From Acanthosepion pharaonis (lineage: Eukaryota; Mollusca; Cephalopoda; Sepiida; Sepiidae): a stretch of DNA of 64,000 bases. Of this stretch, positions 31,590 through 40,968 are shown in pieces. The stretch is taken from NCBI GenBank assembly GCA_903632075.3, contig CAHIKZ030000388.1:189501-253500 (forward strand), given 5' to 3'. Position numbers and translations under genes: made by a program. Each line of letters starts with the position of its first letter. Position 1 is the stretch's first letter. The notes below the pieces were generated by a model. It had not been told where the DNA came from, did not search any database, and was given only the letters and a program-made list of their open reading frames with translations.

Positions 31590-31609
31590 TCTCTCTCTCT
31601 CTCTCTCTC
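31590..31609. repeat. (CT)n microsatellite
   Basis: About 10 CT units. Confidence 0.9.
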
Positions 31610-31724
31610 TAATAATGTATCTAAAATACATTGCGGGTTATGAAAATGAAGGAAATGTTGTGTTTTAGCAGAGAATGGGAAAATGTGACACTGAAATCCG
31701 AAACTGCACTGGAACAGTTAAATA

Positions 31725-32170
31725 TGAGGGGAACAGATACTAAACTTTGATCTCGACCCAATAATCAGGAAGTGAAGAAAAGCATCACTAAAGTAGCACT
31801 GGTTGCTTTATCAATAAAGGCTGAATGTTTCCTTATAAGGAAATGGTTGATATTACCATTACCATCAGAAATGAGTAGAACAGGTACTACACTTTGGTCC
31901 CAGTGAAGAAAAGTATAACTTGAGTAGCACTGCCTGTTTGAGCAATGAATGTCAATTTTTTTTTATAATAAAATGGCTATTATTACCATTGATGATGAGA
32001 AGAACAGATAATACACATTGATCCCAGTTCAATGGCTAAGGAGTGAAGAAAAGTCTAACTTGTGTAATACTTTCTGCTCATTCAATGAATACCAAATGTT
32101 TGCATATAAGGAAATGGCTAATATTACCATTAGGGATTAGGAGAACAGATACTACACTTTGATCCCAGCC
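31725..32170. repeat. Diverged 124-147 bp tandem repeat x 3
   Basis: GAACAGATACTACACTTTGA and TCCCAGTx words recur at 31731, 31878, 32002 and 32143, with AGTGAAGAAAAG, AGGAAATGGCTxATATTACC between. No coding and no link to other families. Confidence 0.8.
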
Positions 32171-32698
32171 TTTTAAGAAAATGACTAATATCACCGTTTC
32201 CATTGTCTGTGTGTCCACATAAACATGTGTACATATGTACGGACAATACTAGTCCATTTCAAGAATGAAGTATGTGAATACAAAAAACTATTCTTCCCTA
32301 CTCATTTCTATTGTTGCCAACCTCTACACACACCTATTATTCTGGCAATGAATTGATCATTCTCTTCCCCACCCACTACATTTGCAGATTTGTCTGCAGA
32401 ACAGTCAGCACTGCAGGACAAACAAATCAATTCTTATGCAGAATCACCCTTGCTGCACCTGCAATATGCATTAACAAGTGTAGCACCGTACAAATACACA
32501 GAATCGACAATCAAACATGTCAGGCAGCCTCTGCACATCACTATTGCAAGATGATGTTTACACACTCGATGTGGGTACACTCTGAAATAATCAAGTCGAT
32601 CCTCAATTTTCTTTTTATAATATCTGGTGGGTGAAGCATTTCAGTTTATAAAACAATGACATATATGGATTAATTATAACTTAAGTTTTCAAGCAAAT
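32171..32698. other. No gene called
   Basis: A 107-codon plus-strand open stretch at 32311-32634 is Cys- and Thr-rich with no recognised motif, no initiation context and no splice sites; composition suggests chance. Confidence 0.4.
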
Positions 32699-32705
32699 AG
32701 TTTAA

Positions 32706-33170
32706 CGAAGGAGTAATGAATAGCGGCTCAGATTGAGGAATCGGAGAGCCAAGTTCGAATTCCAGTCGAATCCATTACATTCATTTATGTGCTAATCTCC
32801 TTGGGAAAGGTATGAATCCTCTTCTTCTCTCCCCCAGCTATGGGTAAATAGCAGGACAGACCAGGTTCTATAGCCTTGGATGGCAAATTAGTTGGAGATT
32901 CATCTCCAGCTAATCTAGTCAAACTCTCTGCTTTTGGACAGAGAGGAACCTAGACGAGGCTATGACGGTTTTTCCCTGCATTAAAAACGGCCTTGCGCCA
33001 CATCCTGCCTCGCGGGGAAGTAAGGTCAATAACCTTGAATGGCAAGGTAAGATAAGAAAGAAATGGCAACCTACTGCAGGAAAAAAAATCTGCCTCGTCT
33101 GTCATGTATCAAAAAATAGATGATTGCCTAAGTGTGTCTCATGCATGGCACATAACTAACAGTCAGTTTA
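32706..33170 (+). mobile_element. SINE S3, long form with inserted S7-like module
   Basis: tRNA-like head (TAATGAATAGCGGCTCAGAT, box B CAAGTTCGAATTCC), central block CTTGGGAAAGGTATGAATCC and CCCCCAGCTATGGGTAAATA, then CCAGGTTCTATAGCCTTGGA. Where the copy at 62165-62460 goes straight on, this copy carries about 150 extra bp with ACTCTCTGCTTTTGGACAGA, GAGGAACC and CGGCCTTGCGCCACATCCTG, the layout of SINE S7. It then resumes GGCAACCTACTGCAGG and ends ATGGCACATAAC. AGTTTAA at 32699 and 33175 may be a short target duplication. Confidence 0.78.
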
Positions 33171-33220
33171 AGCAAAAAAAATAAAAGGTTTCATTAGACC
33201 ACTAAATTTAGTTATAAATC

Positions 33221-33535
33221 CTCAAGGACACATGGCACAGTGGATAAAGGCGTTAGGTAGATCCAGTGACAGGACCCAAAGAGTGTGAGTTCAATACCTG
33301 GTTAAAGCAGTGGGAACTTTCAGAGGGAAATTAACAGGAGATAACTGATAACTGACATCCATTAAACATGGCATGTGGAACTAGAACAGTCTACCCCAGT
33401 GAGTGAAATAAAGGGTTCAGTTTGACATTCCAACCTGAAGAAGGCCGGAGTGTACAATGGCTGAAACATTGTAATAAATATGGTGAGAAAGATGAGGACA
33501 ATAGTCTGAATAATATAAATAGTGAAGTTATAAAT
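33221..33535 (+). mobile_element. SINE S1, full-length, with 11-bp target-site duplication
   Basis: AGTTATAAATC occurs at 33210-33220 and 33536-33546, bounding a 315-bp element. The tRNA-derived head has box A TGGCACAGTGGATAAAGGCG (33233) and box B GAGTTCAATACC (33287). The body contains CAGAGGGAAATTAACAGGAG and ACATCCATTAAACATGGCAT; the end has AAGAAGGCCGGAGTGTACAA and GATGAGGACAATAGTCTGAA. This is the reference copy for the palindrome at 10.1-10.8 kb and the chimera at 35.5 kb. Confidence 0.9.
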
Positions 33536-33559
33536 CAGTGTAACAATTTGTATGAATTT

Positions 33560-34320
33560 TTTATCATTTATCTATATTCGGATATTCATGGAAGCATTCA
33601 AAAAGCTAGACAGAATACTGAGAAATAGGAAAATTTCACTAGAAACAAGGAAAAGAGTGCTAAACAACAATGTGATATCTGTCCTTCTGTATGGCAGTGA
33701 GTGTTGGACGATCTCCTCAAAGATGAAAAGGAGACTTGAAGCAACAAAAATGTGGTTCTACAAAAAGATGCTGAGGATACCATGAACAGAACATCTGAGT
33801 AATGACAAAGTTTTGAAGAAAACGAAACTTAACATCAGGAAGAGACAAGGTTTCTGGGGGTTTATAATGAGGAAGGAGGGCTTGGAAAATATGATACTCA
33901 TGGGACAGACAGCGGGCAAGAGTGACAGATGCATAACATAATGAGCTTGAGTTAATGGATAGTGGAACAGGGTTTCAGAAATAACAGAAAAACAGAAATA
34001 AGAGAAAAAACAGAAAAAACAGAAAAAAACAGAAAAAAACAGAAAAAACAGAAATAACAGAAAAACAGAAATAACAGAAAAACAGAAAAAACAGAAATAA
34101 CAGAAAAAACAGAAATAACAGAAAAAACAGAAATAACAGAAAAAACAGAAATAACAGAAATAACAGAAAAAACAGAAAAAACAGAAATAACAGAAATAAC
34201 AGAAATAACAGAAAAAACAGAAATAACAGAAAAAACAGAAATAACAGAGTAAGAGAAATAACAGAAAAACAAAGTTTAAGAGCTACAAGCGACATGAAGA
34301 CCAGAAGAAGAGGATCCCAA
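33560..34320 (+). mobile_element. LINE family A C terminus with an internal minisatellite
   Basis: Plus strand: AFKKLDRILRNRKISLETRK, RVLNNNVISVLLYGSECWTI, SSKMKRRLEATKMWFYKKML, RIP stop. Frame-shifted blocks follow: LSNDKVLKKTKLNIRKRQG, FIMRKEGLENMILMGQTAGK and a WIVEQG block. At the site of the normal GAAATAACAAAAAGACAAAA segment the sequence expands into about 295 bp of ACAGAAA-type repeats, after which the element resumes (TTTAAGAGCTACAAGCGACA) and fades. Best-preserved LLYGSECW region of family A here. Confidence 0.88.
33975..34271. repeat. (ACAGAAATA/ACAGAAAAA)n minisatellite inside LINE A
   Basis: Over 30 units of 8-9 bp alternating ACAGAAATA and ACAGAAAA(A). The minus strand is open and would give a hydrophobic SVISVFSV repeat, which is only a by-product. 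Confidence 0.95.
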
Positions 34321-34389
34321 TGTCATTTGATTATAACAAGTGGGAAGAGTTAAAACTGCTGTATACAACAAATCATATATAAACCAAAT

Positions 34390-34527
34390 TGTGGGCACCG
34401 CAAGGCGGTGTAATGGTTAGCAAGCTTGTCTCACTAGAACAATTACGACTTAGTCGTGAGTTTGTTCCTCACTGGGTGCCCCCACTTTCGGCCTTGTGCC
34501 ACATCTAAGCTGCGCTTGAAAAATCAC
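34390..34527 (+). mobile_element. tRNA-derived SINE S5 with 12-bp target-site duplication
   Basis: TATAAACCAAAT at 34378-34389 and 34528-34539 bound a 138-bp element. Box A GGTGTAATGGTTAGCAAGCT, box B GAGTTTGTTCCTCACTGGG, 3' end CTTTCGGCCTTGTGCCACAT then CTAAGCTGCGCTTGAAAAATC. Slight loss of box B consensus (TTTGTTCC). Confidence 0.9.
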
Positions 34528-34539
34528 TATAAACCAAAT

Positions 34540-35147
34540 CATTGTTACATTTTTAACCCAATTCTTTATTCCAAAGGATTCTTGTTTTTTGTTTAGCTCC
34601 AAAATGATTGAACCGTCTTCACTTCAAGTTTGCTTCATCAAAGACCTTTTCACTGTCTGAAATCAAAAACACGTGGCAGAGGCGTGAATGGTTATGAACA
34701 GACAAACGCCATCCAAGCCAAGTGGAACCATTCCACCAACATGATACCAGCAACAAAACAAGTCATGTGCTAATGAGTGAAGAGTCAGCTAAATGATAAG
34801 CACAGTGGTCTGAAGGAAATCGAGGACTGATGGCTGGGTGATATAGTTGGTTACTGTTGTCTAGGGCTGACAACAGGGGTACATATTTGGTTACCACTGA
34901 TAAGGATCAACATAGTGTTGTTACGCATTGAAAATAGATTTGATTATGTGTTTTACCTTTCAAGGCTTCATCAGATCCAAAAACGAAAGAATGAAATGTG
35001 TGCATGTGTATGCCTAAATAATGAAATCTTAGTACTTTTTCCCTTAGCTGGTATTTTTCATGATTAAAGAAGAAAGTAAAAAAAGCTGTTAGTATTTATT
35101 CTGTATCTTTTCTTTATAATTCTTAGTACATGTCAAAAGTTGCTTAA
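34540..35147. other. No gene recognised
   Basis: No element defined; a CTTCATCAGATCC word at about 34966 resembles those beside other foldback repeats. Confidence 0.4.
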
Positions 35148-35166
35148 GGTTGCCTGTTTTCTATTT

Positions 35167-35172
<6 letters not shown>

Positions 35173-35211
<39 letters not shown>
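35173..35211. repeat. (TA)n microsatellite
   Basis: TA run next to the family B LINE 3' end. Confidence 0.93.
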
Positions 35212-35224
35212 ATGTATTACACAC

Positions 35225-35345
35225 TAATATATATTTTAAAGTAAGGTTCATTCTATACAAGGCCCAGGGGTCACTCAAGGTAGAGGGTTATGTTAAGAGG
35301 CAATTTCTGTGGATAGGAGGGGAAGATATAACAGTTAACCTTAAG
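35225..35345 (-). mobile_element. LINE family B 3' UTR end
   Basis: AAAGTAAGGTTCATTCTATA, CAAGGCCCAGGGGTCACTCA and AGGTAGAGGGTTA are the reverse complement of the family B 3' UTR. Confidence 0.75.
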
Positions 35346-35474
35346 AAATTCATATTGCCTTTTCTGAAATTAATCCAAAGCAACTCCTCATCCAGTCTTT
35401 CAAAATGGATTGAAAGTAAAATGATTTATATATTTTTAGGCCTGTCTAATGTGTTTTCTGTGTTGGCAATATAT

Positions 35475-35919
35475 CTGTCAATATTTCTGAGATGAGGTAT
35501 TATGTACATTATTTACATTATTCGAACTATTGTCCTCATCTTTGTCGCCATATTTATTACGTTTCAGGTGGTTGGAATGTCGAGCTTAACCCTTTATTTC
35601 GCTCCGGGGTAGACTGTTCTAGTTCCACGTGCCATGTTTGATGGATGGCAGTTATCAGTTATCTCCTGTTAATTTCCCTCTGAAAGTTTTCCACTGCCTT
35701 AACCGGGTATTGAACTCACACTCTTTGGGTCCTGTCACTGGATCTAATTTCTACTTCCCCTCGTGTTACAGCTTTCTGGTGTTCTTGAAGCCTTACCTTG
35801 AGGGGGCAGCCTGTCTCTCCTTTATATTCCTTACTGCAGCTGCATGGGATAGTGTACACACAGTCTTTAGTCATGTTCTCCTCTATGGGGGGGTCTTACT
35901 CGGGAGAGATATCTGCGAA
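35475..35919 (-). mobile_element. Chimeric SINE S1 insertion with 15-bp target-site duplication
   Basis: GTGTTGGCAATATAT is exactly repeated at 35460-35474 and 35920-35934. The inserted 445 bp begin (low coordinate) with the S1 3' end (GATGAGGTATTATG, GACTATTGTCCTCATC-like) and run to about 35745 through the S1 body and box B (GGTATTGAACTCAC). Beyond, where box A should be, about 165 bp of unrelated, more GC-rich sequence (CTACTTCCCCTCGTGTTACA ... GAGAGATATCTGCGAA) follows up to the duplication. So one insertion joined a foreign 5' part to an S1 body. Confidence 0.85.
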
Positions 35920-36120
35920 GTGTTGGCAATATATGTTTAAAATAGGATATAGAATAACAAGCTTTTAAAAATTAAAAAACTTTCTTGAAGTGTTTAGTTT
36001 TAATTTCAACCTAATAGATTAATTTTAATATTTCCAATAAGCAAAATACAGCAAATACTTTGCTGTATTTCAAAACTAATTTAAATTTTCAAATATTCTA
36101 TCCTATTTTAAACACAAAAG

Positions 36121-36121
<1 letters not shown>

Positions 36122-36166
<45 letters not shown>
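36122..36166. repeat. (TG)n microsatellite
   Basis: About 22 TG units. Confidence 0.95.
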
Positions 36167-36170
<4 letters not shown>

Positions 36171-36338
36171 AAAAGAACAAATAGGAAGCGTATATTGACC
36201 TAACATGTTTCACTTTTATTAAAGCTTTGTCAGAGATTGAGAGAAAACAGACCAAAAGACAGAAACATTGGTATTTTCAATTTTTTTTTTGGGGGGGCAG
36301 TTCTAATTGGTCAGACATGTGTCATGTGTATTAAAACT

Positions 36339-36582
36339 AGTCACTAGTTCATTTTTGAACAGACTGCTCGGTTTGAACTCTCTGTCTACGGATGGAGAGG
36401 AACCCGAAGGAGGCTACGCCGAAGGGCGGAGTCTCCTTCAGAGAGGTAAAACCGGCCCTGAACCTGCTTAGGCGGGTTCCAATGGGCATATTTTTGGGCC
36501 GAGCCTACAGGCACGGTTAAGCCCACAATAAACAACCGACCTTGTGTCACATGTTGCCCTAGTGGGAGGGAGACTAAATATA
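36339..36582 (+). mobile_element. GC-rich SINE S7 with 18-bp target-site duplication
   Basis: GTCATGTGTATTAAAACT is exactly repeated at 36321-36338 and 36583-36600, bounding 244 bp. The body is far richer in GC than its surroundings and carries three hairpins: GAAGGAG...CTCCTTC, GAACCTGC-TTAG-GCGGGTTC, and CCGAGCC-TACA-GGCACGG (one mismatch). A box-B-like GGTTTGAACTC lies near the 5' end. The 3' part has CCGACCTTGTGTCACATG, like the tails of S3 and S5. The other copy, inverted, is at 56976-57216. Confidence 0.9.
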
Positions 36583-36600
36583 GTCATGTGTATTAAAACT

Positions 36601-37140
36601 GTAGATAATTTTATGTGTATGTAGATTTGTGAAGATTCTTATATGTCTAGATGGGCATCATTCTGACGGATTCTAATCTGCACTTTGATTTTTAACTCAT
36701 ATCTGTTCGTATGTGTGTGCGTAAGTTTGTGAAATATGTGTGTGTGTGTGTGTGTGATAATAGATAGTAACCCCCCCCTATCATGATGTGTTGGTTTAGA
36801 AAAAGAAATAAAGAAAAAGAAAAAGAGAGAGAACTCAATGTCAAGCAGTCAGAGTGAATTTAGTCATGGGTTGGTTTAGGTTATAAGGTATTTGTTCTCA
36901 TGCTTCCTCTCAGAATGTAATATTGACATTTTATTCAACTTTTTGACTTTTTACATATAAAAAAATGCATGAACTAAAATACATAGTAAAACAAGTCTTA
37001 GTATGTATTTTACTTCATGTAATTTCATATATTTTAATAAATAGCAGTGAAGCATCAAGCATTTTCTTTATATCATAAACATGGATTTTAGGTCAGTTGT
37101 GACTGACTTTAATTACAGTAATCTATTTGTATTTATAGTT
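36601..37140. other. No gene recognised; (TG)n and purine runs
   Basis: (TG)n at 36738-36756, a C-run at 36771, and AGAAAAAGAAAAAGAGAGAG near 36800. Confidence 0.5.
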
Positions 37141-37146
37141 CTGTTG

Positions 37147-37148
<2 letters not shown>

Positions 37149-37186
<38 letters not shown>
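37149..37186. repeat. (TA)n microsatellite
   Basis: TA run. Confidence 0.93.
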
Positions 37187-37188
<2 letters not shown>

Positions 37189-37539
37189 CAATCATGTATA
37201 CTACAGTTCAAAAGTTTGAAGCCTCCCCCAGAATTAGCATGGAATGAACTTGAAATTTTAAATCTATTTTTATTAAGATATCTAAGAGTAAGGGAGGTTG
37301 GGTAAGGACCAGACAGAGATTAAATAGATTTAAAATTATTCCTATCTCTCCCTTCCCTCTCTAATTTTGACCATGTCTGTCATACTCCTCCTTCCCATCT
37401 CTCTAATCACCTTACATCAACTTAAAACTACCCATCAAAAGTGTATAAAAACTATATGTAAATTTAAAACATTTTTTCACACTTGGTATACAGAGAAATA
37501 GCAGGACTTTGCACAACTAAATAAACTCTACATCATGGC
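37187..37539. other. No gene recognised
   Basis: Unique-looking; C/T-rich segment 37340-37420 without repeats. Confidence 0.4.
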
Positions 37540-37831
37540 CAGTGCCAGATTTACCTATAGGCTTAGCAGGCAGAAGCCTAGGACCTCAAAATCTATGGGG
37601 CCTTCAGCCAAGGTGTTTAATATTTTTGACACTGTCATAGGCCTTTCTTACACATGCTGTCATAACGTATTGTAGATACTTCAGTAATTTTAAATACCCA
37701 CCATCCTCGGCTTTACTCAAATTGTTTAATTTAACACTCTTCAATTTTCCTCTACTTGTGAAAATTGGGGATTTGGAGTGGCCTCACCAGTGGAATAGCC
37801 TAGAACCGCTCTTCATCTAAATGCGGCCCTG
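37540..37831. mobile_element. hAT-type MITE (about 292 bp)
   Basis: Left end CAGTGCCAGATTTACC and right end complement CAGGGCCGCATTTAGA are alike at most positions, with the hAT CAG...CTG form. Flanking 8 bp do not match (ATCATGGC and GCGAAAAT), so the duplication has decayed or the ends are off by some bases. No frame. Confidence 0.55.
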
Positions 37832-37965
37832 GCGAAAATGCATGATTTTTAAGATCTTCAAAAACATTACCTGTGTACAGTGTAACCAATCTATGGGGCC
37901 TCCAGCCAAGGTGTATAATATTTTTGACACTGTCATAGACCTTTCTTACACATGGCTGGGGAAAT
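37585..37965. repeat. Direct repeat of about 75 bp, two copies
   Basis: TCTATGGGGCCTTCAGCCAA, GGTGTxTAATATTTTTGACA and CTGTCATAGxCCTTTCTTAC occur at about 37592-37660 and 37893-37965. One lies inside and one outside the hAT-like element. Confidence 0.85.
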
Positions 37966-38016
37966 AAATTATAACCAATGGACCCTTAAAGGTTGTCTTT
38001 TTTCTATTTAAATTGA

Positions 38017-38020
<4 letters not shown>

Positions 38021-38092
<72 letters not shown>
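38021..38092. repeat. (TA)n microsatellite, longest tract in the window
   Basis: About 36 uninterrupted TA units. Confidence 0.97.
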
Positions 38093-38095
<3 letters not shown>

Positions 38096-38192
38096 GAATC
38101 TAAATAAAATAATAATAAAAAAAAACGAAAAGAATATTAATCTACAACCCAGTGTCTGAAGATTTTAATTTTTTAATATTTTTTATTTTTCA

Positions 38193-38199
38193 ATATATA

Positions 38200-38261
<62 letters not shown>

Positions 38262-38262
38262 A
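38193..38262. repeat. (TA)n(TG)n compound tract
   Basis: TA run passing into TG. Confidence 0.93.
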
Positions 38263-38365
38263 AAAATATATAGAAAATAGGAAAGAACACATTAGGTAAA
38301 TAATTCAAAGTTCTTTAGTATTTTTGTTATTATTTTAAAAAAACAGTGCTCGATATATATTAGTG

Positions 38366-38367
<2 letters not shown>

Positions 38368-38402
<35 letters not shown>
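38368..38402. repeat. (TA)n microsatellite
   Basis: TA run abutting the family B LINE 3' end. Confidence 0.93.
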
Positions 38403-38403
<1 letters not shown>

Positions 38404-38640
38404 CTTTTAAAGTAAGGTTTATCCTGTACAAGGCCCAGTGGTCACTCAAGGTAGAGGGTTACATTAAGAAGCATTTTGTTTTGATAGGAGGGGAGATAAC
38501 AGTAAACTTGAACCAGTTAAGATTGTACTGATCAGAGAAACATCTTGGGAGTTACTTCCACAGAGCAGTCGTTCACGGGAAGAAGCAGTTTGAGTGGATG
38601 GAATATAGGTACATTCAAAGAAGAGCAATACCTAATGTTT
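38403..38640 (-). mobile_element. LINE family B 3' end
   Basis: Reverse complement: TTTTAAAGTAAGGTTTATCC, TGTACAAGGCCCAGTGGTCA, AGGTAGAGGGTTAC; then AGTTAAGATTGTACTGATCA and TTCCACAGAGCAGTCGTTCA (the end of the coding region, ALWN block). Confidence 0.82.
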
Positions 38641-38775
38641 AAAATGAGTTTTTAAAAATTAAAAAACTTTCTTGAAGATTTTAATTTTAATTTCAACCTA
38701 ATAGATTAATTTTAATATTTCCAATAAGCAAAATACAGCAAATACTTTGCTGTATTTCAAAACTAATTTAGATTG

Positions 38776-39810
38776 ATTGTAATAATTTTTTTTTAAATAG
38801 CTAAAAATGACAAAATTTGGGAATATTTACAAATCTCACAGGACAATGTAATTCTCTTTATTAAAAAAATCTTTCAAAAATAATATATACTTGTCTGAAA
38901 GTTTATTTGAGGAAAATTACCTTAATAAAAGTTTAATTAATCTGATTTTAAACAAATGTTACTTAATTTTAGTTTAAAATATTGCAGAAAAGCATTTTTT
39001 AACAAAGAAGTTGGTATTTTTATGAGTTGTTGACAGCTATCTTTATAGATTTACATTTGGAAATTTTTTATGGCAGACATATCTGTAAAAATTACTTGAC
39101 AGATATAATGTGAACACTTTTTTTAATATAATTTTTTTAAGTACCCAGTAATCTAAAAGATTTAGGAAAATATTGTATGTTTTATAGAATTTTAGGTACT
39201 TTGGTTTTAAATTTACTATAGTTACTGCTCTTATTTTCTGATAATGTGATTTATGGACATCCGTATTTACAAAAATTGGTACATTTATACATATACAAAA
39301 AAAATTCAAAATTATTTCTAAAATACTGTGGTTCACTGAATTGTAATAAGCTTTTTCATTTATGATAAGTAAATATAGCTTTTACTTAACAATATGCAAC
39401 AGATTAATACAGAGTTTTAAATGATTTAAAACTTTATAAATTATTCTAATAAAAATTTTAACAAAATAAATACAATTCTTGTAAAAATTCATTATTCATT
39501 GAAAAGAAATTTTTTCTTAGGACAATAGTGTTCATATATCTTATTCATAAAAGCAGTTAAAACCTTTTCTAATTAAATAGTGTCTTAGTTTTATTGCATT
39601 TTTTATTTTATGATTCAGAGCAGATTTTCTTTAACTGGGGTGGGGGTCCTGTTTTACAAAAAAAAACAAAAAAATAACCAAAAAAAAACTGCCAATTTAA
39701 ATATTCCAAGTAATTTTGCTTATCACTAATATAAACATTAAGCTATACAAAAATGAATAAAACAATTTCATTTACTTGTGAATAAGTCCTGAAAGTTTTA
39801 TTAAAGTCCA
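38776..39810. other. No gene recognised
   Basis: Very AT-rich, few simple repeats; a 97-codon minus-strand open stretch (39043-39336) has no motif. Confidence 0.5.
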
Positions 39811-39816
39811 CCAATC

Positions 39817-39881
39817 GAAAAGGCAGAGAGTGTTGACTTATTTTGACTTTTATAGCCAAAATAAGTCACCTCTGCCTTTTC
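39817..39881. other. 65-nt imperfect hairpin
   Basis: GAAAAGGCAGAG and CTCTGCCTTTTC pair perfectly, then after a small asymmetric bulge GACTTATTTTG pairs with CAAAATAAGTC around an 11-nt loop. Size is right for a miRNA precursor or the core of a tiny foldback element. No second copy seen. Confidence 0.7.
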
Positions 39882-40045
39882 CCCAACTCTCTAAAGAAGA
39901 TAGTAATATCTCTTCTTTTTAACCCGGAATATTTTTTTCCATTTCATTTGTGACTTGTTTGTAGGTCTTGAAGATTAAGAGCTGCTGTTTTTAGAGCTCT
40001 CATGAAAAAAAATTATTACCTATGGTATTTGAAGTGTTTGATATT
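39882..40045. other. No gene recognised
   Basis: Nothing recognised before the (TA)n at 40047. Confidence 0.4.

Positions 40046-40046
<1 letters not shown>

Positions 40047-40087
<41 letters not shown>
40047..40087. repeat. (TA)n microsatellite
   Basis: TA run. Confidence 0.93.
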
Positions 40088-40089
<2 letters not shown>

Positions 40090-40198
40090 CACACAAGAAT
40101 AATAGTGGGTAAAGGGAGGAGGAGCTGGAAAACATTAATTCATTCATTTGTCCACATTATAATCATCTCATTTCTCTTTCTTTCTGAACCAGAAATAG

Positions 40199-40291
40199 AG
40201 ATGTTAAAATTGGCACATGTCAAGTAACATTAGGTTATGTCATCTTCTATTCATGATCAGTGAAAGATGTGTACTCAAATACCGTGCACAT

Positions 40292-40330
<39 letters not shown>

Positions 40331-40517
40331 CGCCAATTCACACACCCAAATCAGTATTATTACAACAACTGAACATCAGACTCCTGATTTTGGAATGTGG
40401 ATTGGCTCAAGAACTATGTACAGGATATGCCAGCTATTTGAGTACACACCTTTTACAGTCCATGAATAGAAGATGACAGAACATAATGTTACTTGAAATG
40501 GGCTAATTTTAACATCT
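40199..40517. mobile_element. Foldback MITE F3 with 83-bp arms
   Basis: Left arm 40199-40281 (AGATGTTAAAATTGGCACAT, CATCTTCTATTCATGA, GTGTACTCAAATA) and right arm 40434-40517 (TATTTGAGTACACACC, TCATGAATAGAAGATGAC-like, ATTTTAACATCTTT) are inverted copies with roughly 85 percent agreement by eye. The 150-bp interior holds a (TA)n at 40294-40328 next to the left arm. Confidence 0.85.
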
Positions 40518-40840
40518 TTGTTTCTTGTCCAGACATATCAACTGTATTCACATGGCGTTAGAGTCCAATCTGCCAAGCTCTCCTTACTTGAATTTCTTGG
40601 ACTACTCTATCTGAAGAATTATTGAAAGGGCAGCCAACCAGTGACACATTATTTATTGTGTATATTTATCTCTTATAAATTAGTGTAAGGTTAAATTTTA
40701 TCTATGCAGGCCCAGTAATAGGTATTTGTCAAGGTGCACACAGCGCAACTAGATGTGAGACAAAGTTGAGGTTTAAAGTGGGTTTAACAGCCAAAAGTTC
40801 CCAAGCCTATTGACACTTCCCCTTTTGAGGATGTCTCAAG
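40518..40840. other. No gene recognised
   Basis: No clear family. Confidence 0.4.
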
Positions 40841-40841
40841 C

Positions 40842-40968
40842 AATAAACCCAGATGTGGCAGAAGGCTGAAAGGGTGGGGCACCCTGTGAGGATCGAACTT
40901 ACTACTCAGTCATAATTGATCTAGCGATACAAGCTTGCTAACCATTAGATCATGTCGAAGTTCCTTTG
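40842..40968 (-). mobile_element. tRNA-derived SINE S5
   Basis: Minus strand: ATGGTTAGCAAGCTTGTATC (box A), AGTTCGATCCTCACAGGGTG (box B), then CTTTCAGCCTTCTGCCACAT. Confidence 0.8.

Larger units (their letters stand above)
35148..36090. repeat. Segmental duplication, copy 1
   Basis: GTTTTCTATTTAAATTGAA, a (TA)n tract, a family B LINE 3' end, and the final block 35961-36085 (ATTAAAAAACTTTCTTGAAG, ATACAGCAAATACTTTGCTG) recur in the same order at 37990-38775. Copy 1 additionally holds the chimeric SINE insertion at 35475-35919. Confidence 0.82.
37990..38775. repeat. Segmental duplication, copy 2
   Basis: Matches 35148-36090 at both ends and at the LINE B segment in the middle. This copy lacks the SINE insertion and has much longer TA tracts. 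Confidence 0.82.

Noticed and set aside
32311..32634. 107-codon plus-strand frame rich in Cys and Thr
   Set aside because: No motif, no splice or start context. The reverse strand (VYPHRVCKHHLAIVMCRGC) looked briefly like a zinc-binding C1 segment of PKC, but the Cys/His spacing does not fit.
33952..34295. Two 106-codon SVISVFSV / LFLLFLFF repeat proteins
   Set aside because: Frames through an 8-9 bp purine minisatellite; low complexity, no start context, embedded in a LINE.
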